A model generated the notes under the pieces. That model had not been told where the DNA came from and ran no database searches. It worked only from the letters and a program-made list of their open reading frames with translations. A stretch of DNA of 64,000 bases from contig JAHQRK010000016.1 in assembly GCA_019828595.1 (NCBI GenBank), positions 310,001 through 374,000 on the forward strand, in the 5' to 3' direction. The translations under genes and the position numbers were made by a program. The DNA is from Aphanomyces cochlioides (taxonomy: Eukaryota; Oomycota; Saprolegniomycetes; Saprolegniales; Verrucalvaceae). This document shows, one piece after another, positions 43,665 to 54,930 of the stretch. Within the stretch, counting starts at the first letter, position 1. Every line of letters begins with the position of its first letter.

Positions 43665-44060
43665 GAATGAGAATGAGAATCTCGGACCAGGGTCTGGGGT
43701 TGTTGTACGCCTTGGTCTTATGGGTCGCCATGTAGGAATTGAGCCATGCACGTTGGGTACGCTTCAAGAAGTTGATGACATGTACTGACATTACCGCTCG
43801 CTCCCTACTCATACGCTCTGTAATGTAGTCTACAAGAGCTTGAGGATCGGGGAGCACTTCGTGGCGGCCGGCGCCCGCTATATTCTTGCTTTCTTGTTGG
43901 GCACGTCGCTGTATTTGGCGTGCTTGGAGGCCCACTTTCGAAGCGTGCTTGGGTCAACGTTAAAGATCTTGGCCACTTCGTGGCTGGACATTGTCTGCAA
44001 CGTCTCGATGGCCTCGAGTTTAGTCTTGACGGTGTTTCTTTGGGTGGATGGGATCGATGG
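43665..44060 (-). pseudogene. Helix-turn-helix (psq/CENP-B-type) transposase N-terminus relic
   Basis: From 44055 down, one frame reads TVKTKLEAIETLQTMSSHEV, then FNVDPSTLRKWASKHAKYSD, a psq-type helix-turn-helix. A stop and a shift follow, and a second frame continues GAGRHEVLPDPQALVDYITE and VHVINFLKRTQRAWLNSY, the second DNA-binding helix block of pogo-like transposases. The catalytic part is missing. GAATGAGAATGAGAAT repeats lie at its end (43660-43680). Confidence 0.6.
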
Positions 44061-44091
44061 AATAAAATGGACTGTATTTCATGACACAAAA

Positions 44092-44210
44092 TATTGTTGA
44101 TTTGATACGAACTTCCAGACCCCGTTCAATCGAATCACGCCGGCGGATCGATACGCCATTGGCTAATAAATATTTTGGGCGATTGTGATTGGCTGAATAA
44201 AATTTTAAAG
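44092..44210 (+). repeat. Dispersed transposon-end repeat, copy 2
   Basis: Same motif order as at 38192, with TTGATTTGATACGAAC, TTCAATCGAATCACGCCGGC and TTGGCTGAATAAAATTTT. With the minus-oriented copy 3 at 48415-48537 it brackets the BT1/START-FYVE pseudogene pair in inverted orientation. Confidence 0.55.
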
Positions 44211-45192
44211 AAAGTACAGTTTCCATGAGAGAAAGTACTGTTCTAATTTTCATTCATCCAATGTATTGGCGCGATTGGAGATTGATACAAAAAACGAATC
44301 CAAATTCGGAAATTTCTAGCGAATCCACAATATAAATTTCTAATTTTTATTCAATCAAATTAATGAATGGCTCAGAATGTATTTTTATTGGACGTTTCTC
44401 TTCAATACTGTGGCACCGAAACTCGAAGTACCACTAGTGCCGAAATTCCGTCGATCCCTGTACCTGACTACGAGATTATTTCCAACATCGGAGCTTGCGA
44501 GGAGTACATACAAATCAAAGCAGAGAGAATCATAGAGATTCAGCAATTTGGGCCACTAAGGAGCAAGTAGATAGTTCATTGATGCCATTGAATAAACCGG
44601 CTGAGAAATTTTGACTGGGGTGGTTGGAAGAATTCGCTACATCCGTATCATCCGGATATAATTGGCCAATCTGTCCGTTTGCCCAATTCAAACGGACAAT
44701 GAGGTTCAGAGCTTCGTCACAGGAAACGCGTGGATTGTGTACTCCATCGACAATATATATGAGCGAAATCGAGCGCATTCAAGGCTGGGAGCTTGCCGAC
44801 GAATAAATTAATTCAGTGACAGTCGACCCCCCCCCATCCCCCAATGTTCCCCCTTACTCGACCTTGACAGATTTGAGACTCCTAGAGGCGGTGGGCTACC
44901 CCTTGCTACACACTTCTAACTGAGCTAATTGAGGTAGAAAGTATTTTTTATCGGGAAGGTGCTGTTTCCCCTAGAGGGGGTTAATGCGTTTGAGATAACA
45001 GAGTATCGACTCCTGTGAATATATTCTTTGGATGGGATCGTAATCGGGCTAGCTGGGATACACAACGTCACCAGTGAGAGAAAGCACTCAATGGCTTGGT
45101 CAGAATGTTTAATGAAGAGTTCATAGACTGAGCCCCAACAAGAGAACACATTTACAACTATCAAATGTCTATTGAATATCCTAACGAGAAAA
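44211..45192. other. Unassigned region before the BT1 pseudogene
   Basis: Small frames at 44367-44570 and 44530-44806 have no recognisable family. A run of C at 44828 follows. Nothing supported. Confidence 0.4.
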
Positions 45193-46682
45193 CTAACAGC
45201 CTTTTCCACCTGCAATTCGAAGGCAACTTGTCGATTGAAAGATGGACAAGATGTTGTTGACAATGTTGTATATGTAGCCGAGAACAAAGATCACCAGCAC
45301 CATAGTTCCAGCCAATGTGCTGGAGCTTCCAGTCCGACGGAGTACGTGGACATACGCCTTCTGCCGGGGCATCAAGGCCAGAAACTCTAGCGAAAAGAGC
45401 TTGAAACTTGCTGCACAAGTGTACGAATAGGTCACTCGCCACCGCACCGAGGTATCGTCTATCTGAATGTCATCGAGCGTGGCATTCCAAAATGAGTCGA
45501 CCAACTTTGCCCTGACAATACTGAGCGGCGTGGCCATGTTGGAGCACGTTGTCAGCAGCGCATAGACGAGCCCTTCATTGCCAACTTGAACGATTTCCAC
45601 AATGAGATAGCTGCCAAAGAGAAAGATAAACGCATTCGGAATCGCTTCTAGCGTCAGCAACATGCATTGGAAGTACTGATTGCGGTAGACGTTCCAGATT
45701 GCCATGCCTTTGATGGTTGTATCAAACACGACGAGAACGACCATGGAGACAGCAATGCCAGCACGCCAGTCCCAGTTGAGCGCATACTTGCCGATGACAA
45801 ACATGGCCACGACGCGGAAAAGCTGCGAGACGATTGAAAACGACGTCGAGACCAGGGGCATGACTTGGACCCAAATGGACGAAATTGGATCAAACAACGT
45901 CGAGTCGTAGCCAAAGAAGAGGCCGTTGAAAAACATAAACGCACAGACTTGCCACACGACGTGCTGCTTGAGCAAATCCCATACGTTTTGCATATATTGA
46001 CCGATGCCTGGATGCTCGGCCCTCTCCTCGACGACATGAATCAACGCTGCACAGGCCGCGATGAGGCATGGAATCGTCAAGCAAGCGTAGACAAGGGTGG
46101 GGCTAATACTCCACGTGAACTACTCCACGTGAACTGCCCACCGTATTTGTAGTCGTTCATGCAAAAACCCACGACAAGCATCGGGATCATCGTGAACGAG
46201 TCGCGGGTAAAGTAAATGGCCGTTTGGACGCGGCCGCGGATCGCAGCAGGTTCACGCTGGGCATAATGAACCACCATCGCATCGGAAGCGACATCCGCCA
46301 TGACGTAACCCAACGACGCTGCCATCGACATCACAATGAAGAAACTCGCACTGGTCGGGGCTTCGTGGTTGATGAACGTCTCCTGCTCGGCTGTCAAGTT
46401 GTCCAAACCTTTGAGCCCTGGTTTGCCATAGTAAGGAGCTGGAAACGGCGAAATCGCCATCATCAAGCAGACGCCGCAGATCGCCCACCCAATGACCATG
46501 TACGGTCGACGCTTGTAGCCAAAGATAGGTAGACAGTCGCTGAGGATCCCAAAGAAGATCTTGATGTCCAGCCGAGGGTAATCAAGACGCTGTACGATGC
46601 AGTTTGATAGCCTTCCATGTGGAGATAGTTTTGAAAAAGTGGATATTGTAGTGCGTTGAACACTCCTAGGAGAATGCCGACA
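45193..46682 (-). pseudogene. BT1-type transporter pseudogene E, 5' truncated
   Basis: The minus-strand sequence begins in the first membrane segment (VGILLGVFNALQYPLFQNYL), keeps FGYKRRPYMVIGW and MADVASDAMVVHYAQRE, and ends with the usual SCLRIAGGKGC at 45193. The cytosolic leader and start codon are missing. Two breaks are visible: a missing residue/shift at GWTS-KIFFG near 46565, and a tandem duplication of CTCCACGTGAACTA near 46113-46140 that breaks the frame between DYKYGGQFTW and the next segment. 45193-46080 is otherwise a clean frame. It joins directly to a START-FYVE 3' end at about 46682. Confidence 0.85.
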
Positions 46683-47855
46683 GCTTGTGATGGATTCCGT
46701 CGGATCTCTCGGCGTTGCAAAATGATTCGACGGGAGGCTTCCGACATGTTTGGAGCACAACACACAAATTCGTACAGTGAAACTCAACCCCGACTTGACG
46801 AGATTCCACTCGGCGCTGCAGTCGCGTGGACAAACAACCTACAGAGACATATGCGATAAACGTCACTGGTGGCGAAGAAGCCTACCTTGGCGCAATGACG
46901 GCAGTGAACTTTACGTGAATTCCCGAAAACTTTGATGCAGATATCACACTTGGTTCGGGAATCCAGCGGAGGCAAGCAAAATTGGTCAAGGAAAGTTAGC
47001 CGGCTCAATTGATATGCGCGGACGACTCGTTCCGTGTCTTCGATAGTTTTGTAGTGGCTCTTGGTTGACTTACTGAGGACGAAATCCCCCACAGCACCTT
47101 TCACTTGGCCATTTGGTCGCGTATGGTAGATTGAAATAAGCTCAAGGACTCGCGGTCGATCTGTCTCGATAAAGAGGAAAGCGTTGTGGAGAAGCTCGCC
47201 GCGGATCACGTCGTAATGACCCTCAAGGTCGGGAACGCCTGGAATTGCAACCGACTTCATCAAGCGCACGTAGGCAGTTCGGCCTTCTATGTCAAGTACT
47301 TCTTGTTGCTACATAAATAATTAAGATTTTTAGTTCACATGATGTCGATTGTACCTCTAGGAAGCTAAAATCTCGCTTCTTAACGATCATGCCGGGAAAT
47401 GGCGTGGTGTGATGATGGTACAGTTGAGACTTTGATACAAGTAGGGATTCTTTGTCGAGGGAAGCGTCAGATTGCACAGACGGACTTTGCCTAGAACGAG
47501 TGGCTGGAAATCGGCTTGGAGTCGGCGTGTGGCCTCGACTGTCGTCGTGAAAAAGACAGCGATGGCGTCTTCAAGAGTGGCTTCGATTTCTGTTCGAGCG
47601 AGAAAGATAGGCGCATTATCGTGGCGTCCTTCGTAAATGCTCGTCGTGGCTGTTTTCGACCGGAGTGACCAGTCCACTGAACCATCTTTCAATTTTGCCA
47701 CTTCCACCTGGCTACACTCAGACTTTGGCGACTTGACAGCAAATACGTACCAGATCTCGAATCGAGGCATGGCCAAACGCACGGTAGCGATCCGCTTCCT
47801 CGGCCGAAAGTTGCGGCAGGCGGAAGAAATCGTCCGGGATCGGCAGAGCTGGCAT
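46683..47855 (-). pseudogene. START-FYVE gene with a frameshift, fused to BT1 pseudogene
   Basis: Intron-exon structure is still visible: exons 47855-47751, 47707-47355, 47308-46886 and 46838 to about 46690, with 43-47-nt GT..AG introns. The start MPALPIPDDFFRLP is typical of the family. The START part has EATLEDAIAVFFTT and FLFIETDRPRVLELIS; the FYVE part has KCDICIKVF, VHCRHCAK, VVCPRDCS and ICVLCSKH. One base is missing in exon 2 near 47400 (between LNCTIITP and PGMIVKKRDF). The natural C-terminus is cut after TPRDPTESITS, where BT1 sequence begins. The first 18 residues and gene structure resemble the decayed copy at 61139. Confidence 0.82.
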
Positions 47856-48277
47856 GATCCCGAACAGATTTCAACTGATGGTTCGAGTGGATAACGCAGT
47901 TGATCATAGGGACCAGGAAAAGTTTCTGAGGTTTTCCTAGGTGAGTAATCATCTATGCCCACTCTGGCGATAGTACCGACAGCTGGCCACTATGGCTTAT
48001 GCTTACTAAATTGTTTATGGACAAATCATACAGTAGTCAAATGCCAGTGAAGTTAATTGTTTCATATTACTGATGCTATATCTAATCTTATATTTGAGTA
48101 TTGTATGGAATGAGATATTGTGCTTTCGAGTGAAATTTCGGATTTTGGCATGGTTTATCACAGCCTGCACAATCGATCCAAAACCGTTCCTATTGGCTAT
48201 TTGTGCATTCTTTTTAGTGGGTAAAATTGTCCAATCAATTGATGATATTTCTTCATTTGATTTCGAGTTGTCGACAA
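47856..48277. other. Spacer, no gene
   Basis: AT-rich stretch upstream of the broken START-FYVE gene. No initiator as clear as in its relatives and no coding frame. Confidence 0.4.
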
Positions 48278-48496
48278 ATGAGCGCCATCGAGTCAGCCAT
48301 ATCGCAACACGCCAGGCCGAACACTGCCATGCACTGTTTGTACGGTTACTTCTTCCTCGGAATTAAGCGTCGACAGTTGGCAATCGTTTATGGCAAGAAC
48401 GAGCAAACACTACATTCTCTATTGAACAGCCAATCAAAATCATTTATGAAAATTTCAGCCAATCGGCGCGATTGGTGGATCGATTTGCCGGCGTGA
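48278..48496 (+). pseudogene. Possible transposase helix-turn-helix fragment
   Basis: A short frame reads YGYFFLGIKRRQLAIVYGKN, which resembles the first helix-turn-helix of Tc1/IS630-type transposases (a grow/search helix with RRQLA..YG). It runs into the end repeat at 48415-48537. This would fit an internally deleted element whose end is that repeat. Weak evidence. Confidence 0.35.
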
Positions 48497-48537
48497 TTCG
48501 ATTGAGCACCCACCCAAAATTTGTAGCAAATCAATAA
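48415..48537 (-). repeat. Dispersed transposon-end repeat, copy 3
   Basis: Inverted copy of the motif at 38192 and 44092 (minus strand TTGATTTGCTACAAATTTTG, then CTCAATCGAATCACGCCGGC). Placed next to the helix-turn-helix fragment, it may be the right end of that element. Confidence 0.6.
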
Positions 48538-48763
48538 TAAATATACAGAAAAACCTGCTAGATTAAACACCTCGGATAGCTAAACGCCTTTCGAACTGAA
48601 CAGGTTTTCAATCCACAGACAGATTTCCATATATGTCGACCCTGGTAGATTGAACAAAAACCTCTCATGCTAAACGAAGTAATTTGATCAAATATGAGTT
48701 GTACAACGTAACGTCAGAACACATCGTTGGTTAGCCACACATTGTTAGTCTTGGTGGAAGGAT

Positions 48764-48871
48764 GGTCGACTTGAGCATGGAAGACAAAGTCACCATGCTG
48801 AAGATGATCGATAAAGGCACCCCATACGAAGACATCAAGAAGCGCTTCAAGTGCTCGGTTGAGACAGAGTA
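48764..48871 (+). pseudogene. CENP-B/pogo N-terminal helix-turn-helix remnant
   Basis: A short frame reads DLSMEDKVTMLKMIDKGTPY, then EDIKKRFKCSVET and a stop. This is the psq-type helix-turn-helix at the start of pogo transposases. It supports the pogo identity of the enclosing element. Confidence 0.6.
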
Positions 48872-49218
48872 GAGTGTATAGATTGATATAGTAGAGTGTA
48901 TTAATTGATGAACGACAGACGTTACTTATGGAAATGTCCTGATACCATACGGTAAATTAGTAACTTGAAATTTGTATGCCTGTACAAACGCTTCGATAAA
49001 GCTATAGCTGAACGAGGAATTATCTGAAAACAAGAGTGGTATATTTGTTTTCGACCAGAATCCCCTTGCTCCATGAGCACAGCGATACCCGGATATTTAT
49101 CCGGAATTTTGGTGAAAGTCGCCAGAGAACAAGAATCGTGAGGTCCGTCAAATAGACAATCAATCGTGCCGTCTTGTACTAAATCACATTCTAGAAGAGC
49201 TCTTTCTCCAACAGTACG

Positions 49219-49770
49219 TCACTGCAAGTTCTTGGTTTGTTTCGCTGGTTGTTCGTGGCATGTCCTTTGTTCTGTCTCTGCCTTGGTTGTTGGTGGCGTG
49301 TCCCTTCTTGTGTCTCTGCACTGCAATTCAATATGAATAAAACGAATATAACTAGGAATAAAGAAACTAGTGGACAGTGTCGTGGCTATGGCCCTGCTTA
49401 TCCATTCCACGCGATGGCTTGCGCTTCTTCGGCTGTGGTCCTCGCTGGAGTTTCTTGGATTGGTCAAGCAAAGAGATTGGCGCCTTCGAATTTGGGTTTT
49501 GCGATAAATTGGAAGGTGGTGGGGATGCAAAAAATGAGAGTATATCTCTTTGAAATTGCTCGTTTTGTAGAAATCACCGAAGTATAGAAGAGGATCAATA
49601 CCGGCATCATTTAAGCATGCTGTAGCGTGAATACAGGGTTTTGTATTGTCGAACCAGCCCAGGCAGTCACAAAAACATTTGTCGAGCACAACCTCGCGCC
49701 ACTTGTGACCAGCTCTCTCCAGAGGATCGTCATAGAATGTAAGATAGACGTTTCCTGGCTCGCTAGGCAA
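49219..49770 (-). pseudogene. Inverted duplicate of the transposase 3' exons
   Basis: The left arm carries the same 183-codon frame as 51744-52295, on the opposite strand: EPGNVYLTFYDDPLERAGHK, SWIM finger, basic tail. It has no catalytic part. Transcribed from the left it would be antisense to the functional 3' exons. Confidence 0.9.
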
Positions 49771-50501
49771 TAACTATTGCATAAATAGCAACTAATGCAT
49801 GGTAATTAACATTGTGTACCTTTATAAATTTTGATTTTGTGTTTTGTTTATCAAAGATCCTTTGATGGTGTGGAGTTAAACCATCACCGCGCATGCGTGC
49901 TACGAGTTTTCTACTGTGAATGAGACAGACATATACTGAAGAGTGCTTACCGTCGACTAACTATGTTTTCAAGTAAGTGCAATAAGTATCGAAAATGTAG
50001 CTCAACTGCATTTGAACTGCGAAGATCTTTACCAAGCCACTGGTTTGCAGACTCTCCAAGCTCTACATTTACTTTTACTTCTACGTCAAGTTCCTCGTCC
50101 GCTACTCTAAACGCCTTCCAACGCGACGTCCAGTAAGAATGTCTTGCAGTAGTTGCTCACGCTCATCGTACTGTTCGTCTATTGTCTTTTCGTCCAAATT
50201 TGTCTATTTGATCTCGAATTAAATACTTCATGAATATTGTTAAGACATATTTACACTGTTAATTCAAGTATCGATGGAAAGAACAGACAAATTGTGAATG
50301 TGTATGTGTGTGAATTTATCAAACGATTTATTCTCATTGGTTGTTTCACTCACAAATTGTTTTGAAACATCGACAGATTTCACAATTTATAATCTCTCAA
50401 TATAAATCAAACAATATTTTATTAATTCCATGCTCGCTCATTTATGATATTTTGATGTGAAACGCCCTCACAATTTATAATGTACCTCACAATACAAGTA
50501 A

Positions 50502-52295
50502 ATGAATATCTTATTTTTCGATGCTCAGCACCTTGGATACACAATCTCAATAGCTTCAGCTAATAGAGCTAAATTGGAGCTCGTGAGGGGGTTGTATGGT
50601 AGTATCGACAGTGCATTTGAAAAACTAGAGAGCTATTTTCAAATCATTAAAGACAGGAACCCTGGACCAATTGCTGCTGTTGAAACGTGGTCGGGTCATT
50701 TTTTTCGGAGCGTACTCATTTCCCGTTTTTGTATTGATGCAATGCAGTCATGTCAACCAGTTGTAGCCTAGATGGTAAGCCTTTATCTATATGAGAGTTA
50801 ATAGTTCTTACTGTTTTGAATAGGAACACATTTAAAGGACCTCATGAACAAGAATGGTGTTTTGCTTATTGCTACCACCAAAGACCCAAACAATCATTTA
50901 CTTGTCATTGGTAGAACATATATGTGGCATTTCTTGGCTCAGATTGTACTATTAGGAATTGCCATTGTGCCAGTGGAAAACTTCTCTCATTGGGAGTGGT
51001 TCATCAAACATTTAAGGAGCACTGGTATATTTGATCGCAAAGTTGTCATTCTGTCTGACAGAGACAAGGGTATATCAAATAGTTTGATCAGTATTGATAT
51101 CGATTAGGTTTAAAAAAAGCATGTAAAGAGGTATGCCCGGATAGTCCTCATCGATTTTGCCTTCGTCACATTGTGGCAAACATTCGCGCGTCAAAAGGAT
51201 TGTGGCTTACGGCGGACGAAGAACCAATTGTTTTCCGAATGGCTAATGCTTCGTCTATGGACTCATTCAAATATCATGGTCAGAAATTGTCGGAGAAAAA
51301 CCAGAGTAAGCCCAGGAACTTTATGATCGTAATTACTATCTAATATCTAATGTAGAAGCGTATGAATATCTCATGGACGCCGAAGAACTGCCACTGAAGC
51401 ACTGGGTCATGTGTGCGATAGGTAGTCCAACATACGGCAATGTCACGTCAAATCTTGGAGAGTCTGCAAACCAGTGGCTTGGTAAAGATCTTCGCAGTTC
51501 AAATGCAGTTGAGCTACATTTTCGATACTTATTGCACTTACTTGAAAACATAGTTAGTCGACGGTAAGCACTCTTCAGTATATGTCTGTCTCATTCACAG
51601 TAGAAAACTCGTAGCACGCATGCGCGGTGATGGTTTAACTCCACACCATCAAAGGATCTTTGATAAACAAAACACAAAATCAAAATTTATAAAGGTACAC
51701 AATGTTAATTACCATGCATTAGTTGCTATTTATGCAATAGTTATTGCCTAGCGAGCCAGGAAACGTCTATCTTACATTCTATGACGATCCTCTGGAGAGA
51801 GCTGGTCACAAGTGGCGCGAGGTTGTGCTCGACAAATGTTTTTGTGACTGCCTGGGCTGGTTCGACAATACAAAACCCTGTATTCACGCTACAGCATGCT
51901 TAAATGATGCCGGTATTGATCCTCTTCTATACTTCGGTGATTTCTACAAAACGAGCAATTTCAAAGAGATATACTCTCATTTTTTGCATCCCCACCACCT
52001 TCCAATTTATCGCAAAACCCAAATTCGAAGGCGCCAATCTCTTTGCTTGACCAATCCAAGAAACTCCAGCGAGGACCACAGCCGAAGAAGCGCAAGCCAT
52101 CGCGTGGAATGGATAAGCAGGGCCATAGCCACGACACTGTCCACTAGTTTCTTTATTCCTAGTTATATTCGTTTTATTCATATTGAATTGCAGTGCAGAG
52201 ACACAAGAAGGGACACGCCACCAACAACCAAGGCAGAGACAGAACAAAGGACATGCCACGAACAACCAGCGAAACAAACCAAGAACTTGCAGTGA
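50502..52295 (+). CDS. MULE transposase, multi-exon, SWIM finger in the right arm
   Basis: Readable exons: about 50502-50770 (FEKLESYFQIIKDRNPGPIA), about 50824-51066 (GTHLKDLMNKNGVLLIATTK, WFIKHLRSTGIFDRKVVILS, DRDKG), about 51107-51306 (CKEVCPDSPHRFCLRHIVAN), about 51356-51564 (YGNVTSNLGESANQWLGKDL), 51602-51693, and 51740 to 52295 with a SWIM finger CFCDCLGWFDNTKPCIHATA. Introns are 35-50 nt, GT..AG. The exon joins restore frame except near 50765, where one base seems missing before LDGTHL. The N-terminal end is not resolved. Catalytic Asp (LDGTH, LSDRDKG) and Glu (GESAN) blocks are present. It probably mobilises this element, if the one-base gap is an error or is spliced around. Confidence 0.75.
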
Positions 52296-52573
52296 CGTAC
52301 TGTTGGAGAAAGAGCTCTTCTAGAATGTGATTTAGTACAAGACGGCACGATTGATTGTCTATTTGACGGACCTCACGATTCTTGTTCTCTGGCGACTTTC
52401 ACCAAAATTCCGGATAAATATCCGGGTATCGCTGTGCTCATGGAGCAAGGGGATTCTGGTCGAAAACAAGTATACCACTCTTGTTTTCAGATAATTCCTC
52501 ATAGCTGAACACCTTTGGAATTGAACAAGAATCCCACTCCACCGCGTGTTGTTCAAACAAGCAGGTTTATCTG

Positions 52574-54599
52574 TATAAGTATTAATATGGAAAGTTGACT
52601 TGATTCTCAACATTGTACTCCACAGTCAAATGTCAGGGTCGTCTATTCTCGAATGTCTCACCCCTGCGCAACCTTTAAAGAAAAAAATGGCATAGAGGCT
52701 GGCCTAATATGAACAGATACAGTATCATGCGAATATGCGGTTTTGGTGCAAGCTCTGGCAAAATCAATTTTTCAGAGCCCATTGCAGGTTGATGAGATCA
52801 TCGATAGCCTATGGTTGATATAGCTATAAAACGATCAGCCTGGTTACATTTGGATACAATCTATTACTCCCAAAACGAGGCGGCTGAGGAATTTCGCTTG
52901 AATAGTGTCCGGATTATCAAAATTCACTTTCACCCTGCAAGTTTCATTCGTATCTAGAGTACCGCAATAGGTACCCTTACACATATAGCATTCTAATAGC
53001 AGCACAATCACAATTTACGACCTTCTTGCCGCCGTTCCCACAATGAAATTTTACAATGAAACTCCATCTAACGTCTTGAATGTCACGCTTAGAGTTTCTC
53101 CTCCAGTCGTCCACTCGCGGGGGTGAAGCGGAGGATAGCGCACTGAGTTTGGCATTTTTATCTAGCGCTGTTCTACTGTAGTCGTGTAGGGATATTTCTA
53201 AATCCTTCAAGTCGTGCATCATCATTTGCTCTTTTTTGTACTGATAGAGTGAAACTTCATGAACTTCCTCGAGTGCTGGTCACGGCTCAGCTTCTCAGAC
53301 CCATGCAAGCTCTGTCAATGGCCGTGGCATTTTTTTCGAAGCCATACGGCTCGAGTATCACGTGTTGATCAGTAGTTCCTGGACGATTTCTCTTCTCCAG
53401 GCAAGCCAGAGAGAAAGAAGTTGCCATGGAACTTCGTCCAGATCACCACGTAAAAAAAGGCTGGTCTGAAGGTAATCTACTGTAGATAATCTAGGCGAAA
53501 CCTGTGTCCAAAATTTACAGGCTCTGTGCCATCTTTGGCTTCGTCGGTGCGATAACAAAAACATTGCGACTGCAGCATTCTTTCCAATGAGGATGACAGG
53601 ACGATTTTCTTACTATGTGGCTATGAGTTCTCCATGCTTACGAGTTATGCATTGCGGTACTCTCACGTAAATGACTTTATTCAACCACAGTATGACGCTC
53701 AGCGGGTGCACGACCACAGCCGACCACTGCGATTGCAACCTTTGGGATTACCGTAGTCGTTAGGGCCTTTGTTACTCGTTGAGTCTGGCGTCGACATCCG
53801 AGGCCCATTCGCTGAAAATCTCACCCAGCTTACCGGTAAGACCACCAAGGGCGGCGACAGTGTCTGCAAATTTGCATCCATGTTGGGCAAAATGGACATG
53901 GCTAGCTTCAAAACCGACTCAACGTACCTCAAACCTGACTGCAAGACTAACTAACCTACAAAGGCGTTCGGCCAACCGCAGCAAAAACAATTGCCAGAGC
54001 TTCGGGGACAGGCTGTACACGTCTCGAAATGAAGGCCAGCTCGCGTTCCCAGCACGGATGAACGTTGAATCACACTGGTGAAGTTGGCTCGATCCATTTA
54101 CTTAGCGATGATTAAGGGCCTCTTAAATACATTTGTGGGTGCAATTTTCACGCAAGTAGCGTTGTGTGTGTTCGTTTCAAATCATTGCACAAGAAAAATC
54201 GCCCACCGACGCCTTCAATTGATTAGACTCAACGAGACCAATTGTAGTCAACATGTCGGTTTGCACTCTCTCTCATTGTCTTCTCATAAACTCATAAAAC
54301 TCCTATAATCTAGTAAGCCCTGACAGTCACCTCCAGTCTCTTCGTTGCTGGTCTTTTTACCACAACCACTTGGTTTGACCACGATAAACAGCATTTGGTT
54401 GTGCACAACGTTGCATTGGAGTTTATGAACCTGCGACTCATTGTTTACTCCAATTCACGCAGTGATAAGGCGTAGACTACAAGCAAAAAGTGACAAAAAC
54501 TTAAGAGTGTTGGCAGGGGGTTCGCCTGCGCGTATACACACTTCATCTACTCGGGTAACTACATTTTCACAGCAAGGCTGTCTATTTCGTCACGGGACT
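52574..54599. other. Two kilobases without a supported gene
   Basis: Frames at 53699-53954 on both strands are open but match nothing I know. No repeat ends recognised. Probably decayed intergenic DNA. Confidence 0.4.
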
Positions 54600-54930
54600 G
54601 GTGGTAGGATGCCAGCTCCAACCACATTTTCAGACTGCGGTCCTTGACGTGGTTTGTTTGTACAATCTGACGCCACCGACCGCCGAGATATTCTACCTGT
54701 ACCAAAGCCTCAACTGGACGGTCTTTGACACTCCATGGCAAGGTCGTTTCATCAGATGCCGAGATATTTCCGACACCGCACCGCCTGGTACTTTGGAGAT
54801 CGTTACAATGCCACAATCAACAAAATGGTCATGCCAACGGTGCAATGGGCAAATTCATACGGATGGCGTCCATCCCATTCACTCCTGGCGGTGTGCCGAC
54901 GTGCTGAAGGAAAGCAGGTATAATCTGTAT
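54600..54930 (+). pseudogene. START-domain relic of a START-FYVE gene
   Basis: HFQTAVLDVVCLYNLTPPTA, then YLYQSLNWTVFDTPWQGRFI and CRDIS match the copy at 61490-61635 almost base for base. The next piece (PPGTLEIVT.., NGQI) corresponds to the RPGVLEFLST and MGKFI segments but with the intervening exon deleted. The FYVE part is not present. A truncated, internally deleted copy. Confidence 0.8.

Larger units (their letters stand above)
49014..52500 (+). mobile_element. Complete MULE with 1047-bp terminal inverted repeats
   Basis: The arms 49014-50060 and 51454-52500 are inverted copies of exactly 1047 bases with very few differences (for example TATATTTG against TATACTTG). A perfect 10-bp direct repeat ATAGCTGAAC flanks the element (49004-49013 and 52501-52510), the size expected of a Mutator-like target duplication. 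The 1393-bp middle encodes the catalytic part of the transposase. The last transposase exons lie in the right arm and therefore also, inverted, in the left arm. The near identity of the arms suggests recent insertion or arm homogenisation. Confidence 0.92.
48546..52573. mobile_element. pogo-like element hosting a MULE
   Basis: The left end CAGAAAAACCTGCT (48546) and right end (inverted CAGATAAACCTGCT, to 52573) are flanked by TA on both sides, as in pogo/mariner elements. The further inverted parts (GATTAAAC.. and GTTTGAAC..) match loosely. Apart from the inserted MULE the element is only about 530 bp and contains one coding remnant (48764-48871). It is therefore a deleted, non-autonomous pogo-like copy. 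Confidence 0.65.

Noticed and set aside
53699..53954. Overlapping frames on both strands that look protein-like
   Set aside because: Both strands are open over the same bases and neither gives a known motif; no splice-linked continuation.
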